A stretch of 64,000 nucleotides of DNA from NCBI RefSeq assembly GCF_009730915.1, contig NC_052479.1:2108001-2172000 (forward strand), written 5' to 3'. Shown here piece by piece: positions 35,540 to 47,960 of this stretch (its first letter is position 1; each line of letters opens with the position of its first letter). The position numbers and the translations under genes are program-made. This stretch comes from Dioscorea cayenensis subsp. rotundata. Lineage: Eukaryota; Streptophyta; Magnoliopsida; Dioscoreales; Dioscoreaceae. Below the pieces are notes generated by a model. The model worked only from the letters and a program-made list of their open reading frames with translations, was not told the DNA's origin and searched no databases.

Positions 35540-37403
35540 ATTATTAAGTCATTTACTATTTTTTTTTTGTACATCAATCCCAAAGGTCCAAATGGTGTTT
35601 GGAGAGGTTTTGAGGGACTATTAAGTAAGATTAACATATGTATATATATATATATATATATATCATTATCTATCTATATGTCTTACAAACCACAACTATT
35701 CCAATACAAACATTTGTTCACCTACCAAAAATAAACTTTAAAATTTTATATCATTTTATTTATTTATTAAAAATATGGACAAGCAACTTTTTATCATTAC
35801 ATCTCAACCATAAATTAAAAGAAAATTAAAATTTGATTTCTCACGTTGGAGTCAAGTGTCTTAATTATTAATCTATTACTACGGTTGCAAACTTGTAATT
35901 TTATTTTATTTTTTACATAAATGTTACTCTTACTAATTTTCTTTATCACATTTCTAATATATAGACAAATGTATTTTGGAGTTTTTCATCATCCCCAATC
36001 AGAAAAATGACCATATTGATATGTGACATCACAAAAAACAAACATTCATTAAGACATAGCAACCAATTTCTATTTCATTCTCTTTTTTTGTTTTTCCACT
36101 CTTTAATTAGTTCAATAGATTAGGTTTGGGTCCTTATCTTTTTATTTGGATTCACTATTAAAATGAAAGGATTCAAGATCAAGAAACGGCTGCTAAGGTG
36201 GTCCATTTTCAACATTAATAAATGAAAATATCATCCTAGTTATATTAATATTTTATATATTTCCTGTTTGTTTGGAGTTATAAGTATTGTAATTTTTTTT
36301 TAAAAAAAAATAATAATATAATTTTAATTAATTTATCTTTTCTAAAAATTTTAAAAGTTTTGATAATTATAAAAATGTCTTAGATTCTGAAGTCCTCCAT
36401 TCCAATTGATGATAAGCTAAGGATGTGAGATATCAAAGAGCAAATGACAAGGACTTCAATGTTGTGGCAAGAAAAGGGATTTATTCTTCTCTTAGCTTTG
36501 ATTTAATATGCCTAAGAAATACCATTCATAACCCTAATTAATATATTATTCTGCCTAAAATTAAAGTGGATGCTCTTCTTATCTTGAATCGCAAGCTTAT
36601 ATATGCAAGTATTAAGACTATTATTGTTTCATTTCCTTTCTTTTTTGCTTTAATAAGAAGATTTTTAATACCTTTTTGGTTTGACATCATTTATATTTTT
36701 TTTGTTCCTAGATAATATTTTCATCCAATATAGAATTCCATTATTTATTTTGATAAGTTCAAGGTAAACCACCTAAATAAAACAAGAAAAATAACAACCA
36801 TGATAAACAAAATTTAGCAAGTAATTGAATTTTTAGTATTTTTAATTTTTTTTAAAAAATTATTTTTTATTCATATACTTCAAGATTCTTTTAATTAAAA
36901 GTTAAAAAATATTGATAATTATTTAACTTGAATTATTTTATATAACTTACAATGAGTCAAAGGGGTTTATTGGCACCGAACCTTTTGTAGAGAGTGTTTG
37001 TGTTCTGGCAGAGAGATATATTGAGGTAATAATTCTACGCGTATGCACGTTTTTGACACGTGACCAACTCATATTTTATAATAAAAAAATCATCTATTTA
37101 AAAACAAAGGACAAAAGATGGACCAAAAAACTCATTTTGTCACCTTACAAGATTGACACACTTGGGTTCAAATTTCAGCAATATTGTAACATAGCTAGCC
37201 ACCATATGATCTCCATTGATCCATGCTCAAGCTTCACATGTTCTCCAATGGTGGGGTCCTAAGAACACAACCCAAGTGGTCACTATATGTGACACCTCAC
37301 AATCGCAACTAGATAAACATGGCTCAACAAAAATATCACACAAATCTAATCATTCAAAGGTACAAATTTCAAGAATGATACATAAATTCACATTCCAATA
37401 AAC
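35540..37403. other. Intergenic DNA upstream of the RING-H2 gene
   Basis: TA microsatellite at about 35638-35662, then AT-rich DNA without genes. A G-box core CACGTG within GACACGTGAC lies at 37057-37062, about 345 bases before the first ATG of the RING gene, and could be a regulatory site. No clear TATA box was identified. Confidence 0.35.
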
Positions 37404-37970
37404 ATGTCTTGCATTGAAATTATTCGAAGACAAACCATGCGGAAGCTAATGGACCCAATTCTAGAGCCACCGCCGGTTACGCCATCACACGGTGGCGCAC
37501 CGGGTGGCGGTGCTGAAGACGGGTTCGATACTAATATGGTCATCATCCTTGCTGCCTTACTTTGCGCACTTATCTGTGCTCTTGGGTTAAATTCGATAGT
37601 CCGGTGTGTACTCCGGTGCAGCGGGAGAACAGTAGAGGAGCCGCCGGAGGAGGCAGCCGGGAGGTTGGCGGGGACCGGGTTGAAGAAGAGGATGATTAGA
37701 AGGTTGCCGGTTTCGATGTATGGGGCTGGTGGAGGAATACGGTCGACGGAGTGTCCAATATGTCTCGGAGAATTTGCCGACGGTGAGAAAGTGAGGGTGT
37801 TGCCTAAGTGTAACCATGGCTTTCATATCCGGTGCATTGACACATGGTTAGTAGCACACTCTTCTTGTCCTACTTGCCGGAATTCACTTCTTGATCGGCC
37901 GGAGACGGCCGGAGGTGCGGCAGCGCCACCGCTGGAGGAAGGGGTCATGATGGTTGATGGTGATAGCTAG
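37404..37970 (+). CDS. ATL-type RING-H2 finger E3 ubiquitin ligase
   Basis: Intronless, 188 residues, as usual for the ATL family. A membrane segment lies at about residues 45-67 ([20 protein letters not shown]), then a linker with [12 protein letters not shown] (92-103, GLD-like box). The RING-H2 domain has C117, C120, C136, H138, H141, C144, C155 and C158 with the ATL spacing 2-15-1-2-2-10-2; W148, which contacts the E2 enzyme, is present. The tail is acidic and Ala/Pro-rich. ATL proteins are membrane-bound ubiquitin ligases, often quickly induced in defence or stress; the substrate cannot be told. The start may instead be Met12 (37437, [13 protein letters not shown]), which gives 177 residues and looks more like family members. 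Confidence 0.93.
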   Translation: MSCIEIIRRQTMRKLMDPILEPPPVTPSHGGAPGGGAEDGFDTNMVIILAALLCALICALGLNSIVRCVLRCSGRTVEEPPEEAAGRLAGTGLKKRMIRRLPVSMYGAGGGIRSTECPICLGEFADGEKVRVLPKCNHGFHIRCIDTWLVAHSSCPTCRNSLLDRPETAGGAAAPPLEEGVMMVDGDS

Positions 37971-38925
37971 CTCCGGTTAGTTTGTATTTTCTTTATGTTC
38001 AATATTATTGTAGAATTGAACTTGGGAATTAGAACAAGCATTGAATTGAAACTTAAGTTAGATATTTTTTTTTTCTTTGTTTTTTTTTTCAGTATTTTTT
38101 TCTTATTCATATTGGAAGTATATACATTAGAAGAGTTTTAGAAGTAGAACAAAACTTAGGAAAATAATATTAATGAACTAACAAAAGCCATGAGGAGACA
38201 AACAATATAACTTGTCCTCTTCCAAATGGTTAGATAATTTCATAATTCAATGAGATGTCATTAGTCTTTTTGAACTAACAAAAGCCAAAAGCCAAAAGAT
38301 AAAGGCCATTTATTCATTTGGTGTCATTTCAACTCTTTGCTTTATTCTCTATATATGTTTCTCTTAAATATATATACAATATAATATAATATCATTTGTT
38401 TCTACTTATGAACTTTAGAAGGCATGATAGAAAATTTTGAAGAGCATAAATGGGGCACTAAGAATCAAATGGAGTTTATGGACAAGGAATAGAATCCTTA
38501 GCTTCATCTTTATGTTGCAAGATGGCTCTCTCTTTCACTCTTGTGTAAAGTAATGTGGTGAAGCCCCACCATCAACAAGAGAAGCTCATTCAATTGAGTA
38601 CACTCAAAATATCATCATTATAACAAAGCCTTTCAAGCCAATGCATGCCTTGTTAAGTTGGAACATCTTGTAGGGGAGTGTGGGAACCATATACTTAAAT
38701 TCCATTAACATTTGTGGGACCTTTCGTGTGAACATTCATTTTTAGCTTGTTTTTTGTTTATGGTGATAAATAATTGATGTTTTGGTGTATTAGTGTTTTA
38801 TAAATTAATATTAGTTTCATTTATGCCAAAACTTATCTGTTTAATTCAACCGGCGATGTTTGATGACGCATTTTTTTAATGAATGAGTATTGGTTTCATC
38901 ATGTCAAATTATCAACTTTGATTAA
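37971..38925. other. 3' flank of RING gene and first copy of a 190-bp direct repeat
   Basis: No gene is seen. From about 38733 to 38925 the sequence (GTGATAAATAATTGATGTTTTG ... TCTGTTTAATTCAACCGGCGATG in shortened form) is repeated at 39772-40010, on the far side of the element at 38926. Confidence 0.55.
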
Positions 38926-39752
38926 GGAGGTGTTTGTTTGGTAGTATTTAAAACTCCTTGTAGTTGGAATTACAAAATTCCTTGAAGTAAGTTGTTTGGT
39001 TAGGTGGATTTAAAAAAGCAACTGGAGTTACAAATCCTCTTTAGTTGGATTTTGGTGGATTTGGAACTACATCCAAATTGGATGTAGTTCCAAATCCAGT
39101 ATTTGGATTTTCAATTAAAATTATTTTTTAAAAAACTAGAATTTTGTTAGAATATAAACAAATAAAATTATATAATTAATTAATTTGATAAATGATTTTT
39201 TTGGTGGTTATATATATTAATTTAATACACATTATATTAATTATTTTAATAAATAATTAATATATGATATTTTATTATGATAAATTAAGTATATATTAAT
39301 GATATTAATTACTCATAATATTAACTACACTATAATTATATTTTATAAAATATTAAATAAAATATAATTATAGTGTAATTAATATTAAAAATATAGTATA
39401 TAATTGATATATTATAATATATTAATTATTTTAATAAATAATTAATATATTATATTTTATTATAATAAATTAAGTATATATTAATTATATTAATTATTCA
39501 TAATATTTGAAATTTGAATTCATATTTACATAAAATAAACTATATATTTTATAATTTATATTAATTATTACATCAAACCAGTTTTCCAAATTTCAAATTT
39601 ACAAATCCCTCCAACCAAACACAAAATTCTGTGATCCATCATTATAAATACATCAAACCAAACACTGGATTTGACTCTCCTGAATTTTCAAATACAAGGA
39701 TTTGTAAATACAAATCCACTGCATTTTCAACTACATCCAACCAAACGCCCCA
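38926..39752. mobile_element. Terminal-inverted-repeat element flanked by TAA
   Basis: The left end reads GGAGGTGTTTGTTTGG; the right end reverse-complemented reads TGGGGCGTTTGGTTGG. TAA flanks both sides (38923-38925, 39753-39755), as in Tourist/PIF-Harbinger elements. Subterminal words such as GGATGTAGTT and ACAAATCC are shared by both arms. The AT-rich core contains a direct duplication (TTAATTATTTTAATAAATAA at about 39236 and 39419). It is non-coding. A related sequence lies at 63440-63960. Confidence 0.75.
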
Positions 39753-39771
39753 TAAAAGTATAACAAGTTTC

Positions 39772-41289
39772 AAGAGCATTCATTTTTTATTAGGTTTTGT
39801 TTCTAGTGATAAATAATTAGCGTTTCGGTATATTATGGTTTTATAAATTAACATTAGCTTTATTTATGTAAAAAAATTATCTGTTTAATTCAACCAATGA
39901 TGTTAGATGAAGTATTTTTTAATGAGCAGGTAACATTATCGAATTATTTACTAATAAGGAAGTATTGATTTTGTCATATCAAAGTATCTCTTTTGACCAA
40001 AATTATAAGGAATTTCAAATTTGATTTTTTAAATCGACAAGTTATATTTAAAAAAAAAAACTTGTCAAAGGTAACTTAGACTAGTGCCACCCGGTCATTT
40101 ACACATGAGTAACACAAGGGGTCAAATATGCACACGCAAAGGGTGAGGACGGTGGAATACCATATCCTGACACATAACTTATTCACTTTGTCAAATATAT
40201 ATATATATATATATAACCCTTTTATTATTTTATTTTTTGAAAAATAATAAATGAGTTGTGTATGCTACATACATAGGTAAAAATGTAAAACCATATTTTA
40301 TAACTATAAAAAGTTTAAATACTTTAGTTTAATAAGCACAAATATCATAAGAATAAAAATTAAAAAAAAAAATCCTACATTTTAAGGATTGATATATATT
40401 CCTTAAAAAATAAAATAATGCCATTAAAGCTACATCACTAAATCCTCACTTCCTCTATCTCCAATTTTCTTTTCCGCCTCTAATGAGTTAGTTAATTATT
40501 ATCATTGATGATTTTTCTTATTTTGATTATAATAAATTAAAAGGACCACTTGAAAAATTATTTTTTACAAAAAAATTTAACAGAATTTTTTACATTGCAA
40601 GAGTTTTTTTTTTCATTTTTAATAATTAGGTTATTTTTAAAAATATTACATGATATGACCCATCTGCAAAAACACAGCAAACATTAATAATAATAAATAA
40701 ATAATACGTTAATACAAATCTATTTTAAATTTTCATTAGTAAATCCTCCTCCTATTTTGTTCACATCTATATCTAATTTAAACGTGTGAATTATTATTTA
40801 AAAAAATAGTCATTGAAAAATATGAAAGAGAGTTTTTTTTTAATAAAATTCCTTGAATTTGTAAACTATGAACTGAGAATAAAAAATTTCATCTATCACC
40901 TTGAAAAAAATACACTTTTTTTTTATCACTATCAACACATATAATGCCTCCATGAAAGTAATAAATAAATAAGTAAAAATAACAAAAGAACATGTAAGAA
41001 AGAAAGAAGGATATATAACAGATATTATAATTGAATAATCATAGCCCATTCAATATGAGTTTAAAAATTAAAACATATAAAAAGAGTTTATTAAGCTGTA
41101 CTCATCTCTAATCCTTCTCCCAATGACTCATTTTCCTATTGAATCCTCTAGAAACAAATGAGAAATGGCTAGATAATTCAAACTCCTATCATGGATCATC
41201 ACTCTTGTACAGAATAGTATTATCTTCATAGATAAATTTAATTGAAATATTCCTTAGTTTATGCTTCGAAGCTCACAAGTCAAAGCAAT
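39772..41289. other. Second copy of the 190-bp repeat, then AT-rich DNA
   Basis: 39772-40010 repeats 38733-38925. The rest has a TA microsatellite at about 40197-40215 and no supported gene. Confidence 0.5.
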
Positions 41290-41299
41290 GGTTCCGTTG

Positions 41300-42196
41300 G
41301 GCATTGTGGATTGATAATTAGTCAATATTTCATGCAAGCAACCACAATTAAACCATATAAACGAGAGAAGAGGTATAAAAAAATGTTTACCCAATTCGGT
41401 TCAACAATAACTTACATCTGAAAGGTCAAGCTCAGATATAAATCCACTAAAAGAGAAGAACAAATATGGGTACAAATCTCTCACCTATCATCACCATGAA
41501 TTATAAGTAGTCTCTCTCTTGATTGCTTGATGCTCACTCTCTCGCTCACACTCTTGATTCTCTCTCATTGTAACCACCCTAAATCTTCATAGCAAGGGTT
41601 TATAGACATCTCCACATCCCGAAAAATAGGGTCTCCTTTTTTTAGAATCCTCGCGATTACTTAAACTTAGATGCCTTCTAAATTTAGTCATTGCAACTCC
41701 AATAGCAACTGAGCTTGCAATGTGACTCTCCTGTTGACTTTCACTGAGTTTCAGCTTCTATTGCATTGTAAACTTAAGACGCCTTCAACTCTCCTAGTTG
41801 TTTCTAAGTCGAACACCGTTGAATCCTCTCGATCTTGACCTGCCAACAACTAGTCAAACTCTTTATAGTCTTGTTAGCAGTACTCTTTCAAGAGTCGTAC
41901 CTCACCATTATGTAACTTCTCCATTACCAAAGATAATTTCCAAAAATCTCAAAAATCTTATATAGAACTTGATTTCCAAATCACCCAAGTTTAACCTTCA
42001 TAATCTTCTAGTTACCAAACTTTATCTTCTATTCATCTAAGTTTGATTCTTCACAATCATTTATTCAATATTTTTTTTTCCAAAGATAGCTCATACTTCC
42101 ATAGTCTGTAACCCAAAATATTTTTGTCACATCATCCAATGTCATATCATCATGATTGCCACATCACCTCGTGCCACGTTAGCATGAACTCCAACA
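41300..42196 (-). mobile_element. Copia-like LTR, reverse orientation (family copy 3)
   Basis: On the minus strand it starts TGTTGGAGTTCATGC at 42196, followed by GTGGCA and GATGTGGCAATCATG words. These match the start of the solo LTR at 30049 (GATGTGGCAACCAAGG). It goes on through AAGATTATGAAGG modules and a block matching the GAGAGAG...GTG region. The other end, about 41300, is not sharply defined. No coding part remains. Confidence 0.65.
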
Positions 42197-42199
42197 GGC

Positions 42200-42345
42200 T
42201 CTAATAGGCTATGTGTGTCAAATGACCACACACACTCATCCTATTGCGACACCTCAACCATGCATTGAGAGAGAGTCAAACCATCGACCTCCTACATGGG
42301 AGTCAACTGCTTTAACTACTTAGCTATTGTGACAATGACGATAAA
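42200..42345 (-). mobile_element. tRNA-derived SINE
   Basis: Minus strand: TAGCTAAGTAGTTAAAGC (A box, TRGCNNAGYNGG type), then GGTCGATGGTTTGACTCTC (B box, GGTTYGANTCY type) about 35 bases further. This is the spacing expected for a tRNA-like pol III promoter. It directly abuts the LTR at 42196. The anticodon arm and acceptor stem do not form a tRNA, so it is a SINE head. Confidence 0.6.
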
Positions 42346-42544
42346 CAAACTCAAATGTGACTATCTCTATCTCTATACAAATGGATTAATTCAAATTTGA
42401 TTATTTTTCATAAAATATAAATGTAACCAATCGGAGTTGTTCTAAGTCATAAATACTTGAGTCACTTATCCAAGTGATTTCAAATTTAAAATCGAAGAGG
42501 TCTACACACAATACTCCCCCCCCCCCGGAATTATATGAGAGCAC

Positions 42545-44515
42545 GTGATTCATAGAAGAGATGGGATTCTGTGGAACAGGGATACCACGTCAGTTGGTAT
42601 CTCCATCCAATAGAAATTTTCCACATCAGTTTTTATTTTTGAATTTTTAAAAATCTCATCCAACTCATATATTTTGTTATAACCCCATCCACAATAACCC
42701 ATGACACATCAGCATAATTAACTAATCTCATCACCATGAGCATGATGAGTGCTCTCCTCTTCCCTAATTCTCACGCCTGCCTCCTCCTCCCATGCGACAT
42801 TGGCCTCAACACCGCCATCCATCTCCATTCTGCCGGCCTCCATTCCTTCTCCATGAAGCCTCTGATGCCGTCAATGCTTTGCGTTTTTTGGGGAATTTTA
42901 ATATATTGTTTCTACAGCATAATAGTTTCTACAGGGTTAGGTTTGTTGTATTTATCATAGTTCCTTTATTTTTTCTCATGATGTAAAGGGCTACTTGTAT
43001 ACTAATGGACAAAAAATTATGAGTTGTATTTTGGCTACTAGCTTCTACATACCAATTAGGTCATATTAAAAAAACTTCACATACCGTCATCATGCCAGAA
43101 AAATTCATCAACTCAACAAACTCGACATGAAGAGACACACACAACCTGACAAATCTTTAAAAGGAGGTGAATTAATCAAATGATCTTTTATTCATCACTG
43201 TTCATAAAGTTTGTAATATGGATACAAATTTGACATACAAGATTTTAATTTTAATTTCATTTGTTTTGAAGTTCCACATGATTAGGCCACAAAACTTGCA
43301 ACTGACTGTCTCATTGCAAGGTGCAAAGGTCTTACCCTCTTATCATTTCCAACATTCATAAAAGGTACCTTGCAATTCAACATCATCAAAGAAAAAGGGA
43401 TTAACACAAAATTCAAGATTTAAATGGTTCTTCAATCCTCACTATCTCAATCAATTAGGAGCATAAATTGCTTTGAAATTAACTCTTATAAAGAATCAGT
43501 AACATGACTGTAGTTAAAATGACTTTCACATAATCCAAATACCATAATAAGAAGTATAATGCAAACAAGTCCTCTAAGGTAGTGAATCAAACATAAAGAT
43601 CTACTACAAACCAAATATACCAGATCAAACTCCCATCAACTAAAATGATAACACACAGATATAGAAATAACAAAACGTTGAAAATTGAAACATACATACA
43701 TCAGAAATAGGAACAACAAAAATTTGAAAATTGAAACATACATACATTAGCACCAGCCCTGGAGAATATTAGGCAAGTAGATGTCCTTGCCATTCATTGC
43801 AGCCAATATCAATGAAGTCTAAAACAAACAAAACCAATGAAATTACTTCTTTATGTATAACAAACTTGAAAAAATAATAGAATAAAAAAAAAGTCAAATT
43901 TTTAGGTAGATATTAGACTTGTTTATGGAGGCCCAACAAGTTAAAATTTTTAGGTTAGTCTAAAATCATCTAAAGGACCTAAATAACACCAAAGAAAAAA
44001 AAAACAAAAACAATATATTAAATTCCCCAAAAAAAACTGAGGAAGAAATATTAAAATAAAAGCAATTGAAAATAAAAATAATATATTAAAATTCTCCAAA
44101 AAAAAAAACGCAGAACATTGATGGTGTTGGAGGCTTCACGGAGAAGGAATGGAGGCCGGCGAAATGAAGATGGATGGTGGCGTTGAAGCCTACAAGGCCG
44201 GTGTCAATGACCACCACAAAGTGGTGGTTGTGGTTGGGGTTGGGGTTGGGGTTGGGGTGAAAAGGCAGCAAAACATGGGAGGAGACATGCGTGAGGGTTA
44301 GGGAAGAGGAGAGTGCTCATCATGCTCATGATGATGAGATTAATTAATTATGCTGATGTGTCATGGGTTATTGTGGATGGGGTTATAATAAAATATATGA
44401 GTTAGATGATTTTTTAAAAATTTAAAAATTAAAACTGATGTGGCAAATTTTAATTAGATGGTATACCAGCTGACATGTATCCCTATTTCATAGAATCCCG
44501 TCTCTTCATAGAAAA
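42545..44515. mobile_element. 2-kb element with long inverted arms holding a gene-like fragment
   Basis: The left arm (about 42545-42906) and right arm (about 44082-44515) are inverted copies: GAAGAGATGGGATTCTGTGG against, reverse-complemented, GAAGAGACGGGATTCTATGA, on through TTATGCTGATGTGTCATGGG and the codon-like inner part. That inner part reads GLNTAIHLHSAGLHSFSMKP in the left arm and GFNATIHLHFAGLHSFSVKP in the right, so a GC-richer gene fragment was present before the arms formed. The right arm also has an expanded GGTTGG/GGGGTT run (44230-44257). The interior has no ORF. It is probably a Mutator-like element with captured sequence; target duplications were not resolved. Confidence 0.7.
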
Positions 44516-44788
44516 CTAGTGGGTTAAGGGCCGATACTGCGATACATACAACAAAAATACTTGTTTTATGTATTAATATTTAATTTGTAAAATCTAAAAT
44601 TAAATCAATGTCACCCAAAAGATTCCAATCAAAATTATACAAGAGGCAATTCAATAATGTACAAAGGCATGAAACATATGTTGTAAGCCACAAAATTGTT
44701 ATTTAATTATCTTTTTGTTTTTTTTTTGTTTAATCTCAATATTTGTTTTATTTAATCTTATAAAAAAAAATATTGAAAAAAAAAAGAG

Positions 44789-46290
44789 AAAATTACTGGT
44801 TACCCCTCAAAAATTTCAAAACTTCTCAAACAGCCCATATGAGTTTTGAATACCTCAGACAACCCTTCTTTTATTGTTTCACTTCTTTTTTGCCCCTGCA
44901 TTATGAAATTCCATTATTGCCCTTAAACCTTTTTGCATACATTTTTTTCATTCTTTTTGCATTCTTTTTTGCATGTACTCATTTCTTAAACATAGAGCTC
45001 ATTTCTTTAAACAAAAACTTCATTTCTTAAACAGAAAACTCATTTCTTAAACAGAAACCTCATTTTGTTAAACAGAAAACTCATTTTTTAAACAGAAACA
45101 TTGATATTTAAACAGAAAAACCAATATTTACGTGACAAATTAATCCTGGGTATAAAAACCAATCAGTCTTGGCCACTCGTACATATTTAAATAGAAACAA
45201 CGATATTTAAGCACTTTTTTAAACGTAAACGCAATATATTAAACAGAAACATTGATAGTTAAACAAAGACAACCAAGCATAAAGACGGCCGTTTTTTATT
45301 ATATGGAGATAACGATATTTACATTAAAAATTTAATAAGTTTGTGGAAAAGAATTTAGGTTAGCATGATTACATTATAACTACAAACAAATTTATAACTA
45401 CAAACAAAAGAATTTAGGTTAGCATGAAGAGTAATACATGTACTCATTTCTTAAATAGAGAACTCATTTCTTAAACAGAGAACTCATTTCTTAAACAGAA
45501 AGCTTATTTTTTAAAACAGAAACCTCATTTCTTAAACAGAAATCTAACAGAAATCTCATTTCTTAAACAGAAAACTCATTTCTTAAACAAAACCCTCATT
45601 TTGTTAAACAGAAAACTCATTTTTTAAACAGAAACATTGATATTTAAACAGAAAAACCAATATTTACGTGACAAATTAATCCTGGGTATAAAAACCAATC
45701 AATCTTGGCCACTCGTACATATTTAAATAGAAACAACGATATTTAAGCACTTTTTTAAACGTAAACACAATATATTAAACAGAAACATCAATAGTTAAAC
45801 AAAGACAACCAAGCATAAAAACAGTCGTTCTTTATTATATGGAGTTAACGATATTTACATTAAAAATTTAATAAGTTTGTGGAAAAAAATTTAGGTTAGC
45901 ATGATTACATTATAACTACAAACAAAAGAATTTAGGTTAGCATGAAAAGTAATGCATGTACTCATTTCTTAAACATAAAACTTATTTTTTAAACAGAACC
46001 TCATATTTTAAATAGAAACCTCATATATTAAACATAACTCTCATGTTTTAAATAGAAACTCATTGCACCCCAAGGGCATTATAGTCAAACCCTGTCACAC
46101 TTGCCACAACTTCCCACACAATTGACAATTTCGTTCAAAAAAATCCAAATTAACTCTATCAATCACTATTAGATGCTTGGGGGGTTTAAAAAATCATTGT
46201 ATTCAAAAGGAATGGGTTTTTATGGATATTTAAATTTAAGGGGAGAATATGTGTATATTGCAAATTTTGGGAGTGTTTTTAGCAATTTTA
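44789..46290. mobile_element. Probable MULE-like element filled with nested tandem repeats
   Basis: The ends AAAATTACTGGTTACCCCTC and, reverse-complemented, AAAATTGCTAAAAACACTCC are similar, and both sit in A-rich flanks that could hide a target duplication. The interior has two units of about 536 bp (TAATCCTGGGTATAAAAACC at 45141 and 45677). Each starts with several copies of an 18-19-bp word, CTCATTTCTTAAACAGAAA, and a third partial block follows at 45957-46060. No transposase is present. Confidence 0.6.
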
Positions 46291-46299
46291 AATAAAAAA

Positions 46300-47960
46300 A
46301 AAAGTTACTTCTTTTATATATATATATATATATATATTGTATGATTGAACTAATGATAGAGTTTGGAAAATTGGAAGTGGAGTTCTTCGTTGCAACGTGA
46401 GACACACCACCACCTCCAATTGAAGGCGGGCCCCACATGTGGCAATCAGAGAGATCAGAACCGTTGGTTCATCAGCGCGTGGTGATCGGACGGTTAAAAT
46501 TCAGTCAAAGCACATCATATCAGCTCCCTCCCGACACTTTGACTCTACTTAACTTCTTGGAAACTAATTTTCCGTCTTTGACCGGGCTGTCACATCATAC
46601 AAGAAACATATTCCTTGGCATCTCTTTTTTGCCCTCCCATTTTTCCTAATTTACAAAACAGTCCTTGCTTATTTTAAATTATAATAAATAGGTGTATAAT
46701 TTTTTTTTATTTATATATTAATTTTTATTTTATAGAATAGAGAAAATTTTCTTTTAATCTATCTATTGATTGCATCAAGATCTACTTTTTGTGGTTACGA
46801 ATTAGTTGTATGATCATGAAAAAGTTAATAAAATATTTTAATGGGTCAAATCCCTTGGAATTAATATTGCTTTGAACTCAAGTTAATTAGAGTAGAACAT
46901 CCACGGCTCAATTATTTGGGAGTATTAAATTATTTGAAGACTTTTACAACATATTGATTATTTATAAATTAATAAAATAAAAAAGTAAATTAAATCTATT
47001 TAAAACTATTTATTTAAAATCCCCAAAATATAATCATTATTTCAAAATCATGAAAGAATATTTTATTCATTATTTTTAAACATTAATATTTTTATTAATA
47101 ATACTTTTTTGTATTTAAATCAATGGTTCAAATAAAAATCACACATCTAATCATTTGCCAACAATTTTATATTTTATTGACACTATATCTTTTGTGTGTG
47201 AGATAAAACCGACGATGACGAACAAAATGAGACATGTGATAAAACAAAAAAAAATCAGACTCATTTATTACATGTGCTTGTTCACATAAAAAATCATATG
47301 ATTTAATTTTTTTTTCCTAATAAATGTCATACTATATTTTTAATTATATCCAAATATTTATATTGATCTCTAAAAGAATAGAATAAAATTTTAATATCTA
47401 ATTCAATAATTTTTATGAAAATATTCATTTTTCATCTTTTTATCAACTTCAATCAATTAAATATAATTCATACGATAAACTAATATAAAACTTTTTCAGA
47501 AACCAAAGTTCATAGTACGATGATATTGATCTCACTATGAAAAGTATTAGTGTGGAATATTTAAAAAGTTCTTAGTTCAAGTCTCATAGGAGGCAATGCA
47601 ATGATGGTAATGGATTCTAGTTATTAGTATAAATTTGTAATCCTCACTTCACGTACCTGGTGAAAAACACATGGTTGGAAATTCAATTCCCACTTCATGC
47701 GTACTTTCCGACTGAGCTTCTCGTATTTATCAAACAAAATTTTTTTTATCAAAATCATAAGATATTTTAATAAATAGGTCATAACCAATCATTAACTCTG
47801 ACATATTTCAGGTCATTTTATCACATTTAATTAACTGAATAATAATAATAATAATAATAATAGGTAATAAATTTTGGAAAAAAAAAAAAAGAAAAATAAA
47901 GGGTAGAATGGGAATTTAAATGTTGGGAAGGGGTAAAATGGTCAAAAGGACCCAAGAGGG
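46300..47960. other. Intergenic DNA upstream of the kinase gene
   Basis: TA microsatellite at about 46314-46336 and an ATA run at about 47839-47862. No gene is supported; the 46437-46649 ORF lacks features. A SINE-like sequence is listed separately. Confidence 0.45.
47525..47745 (+). mobile_element. SINE-like repeat related to that at 16430
   Basis: AGTTCAAGTCTCATAGGAGG resembles the B box region of the 16430 copy, and the end CGTATTTATCAAAC resembles its TTGCATTTATC tail. It is diverged and its ends are approximate. Confidence 0.45.

Noticed and set aside
37587..37826. 79-aa antisense ORF in the RING gene
   Set aside because: Shadow of the RING-H2 frame on the other strand.
42518..42528. 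Run of C bases as a possible regulatory or G-quadruplex site
   Set aside because: A single homopolymer; no further G/C tracts nearby to form a quadruplex.
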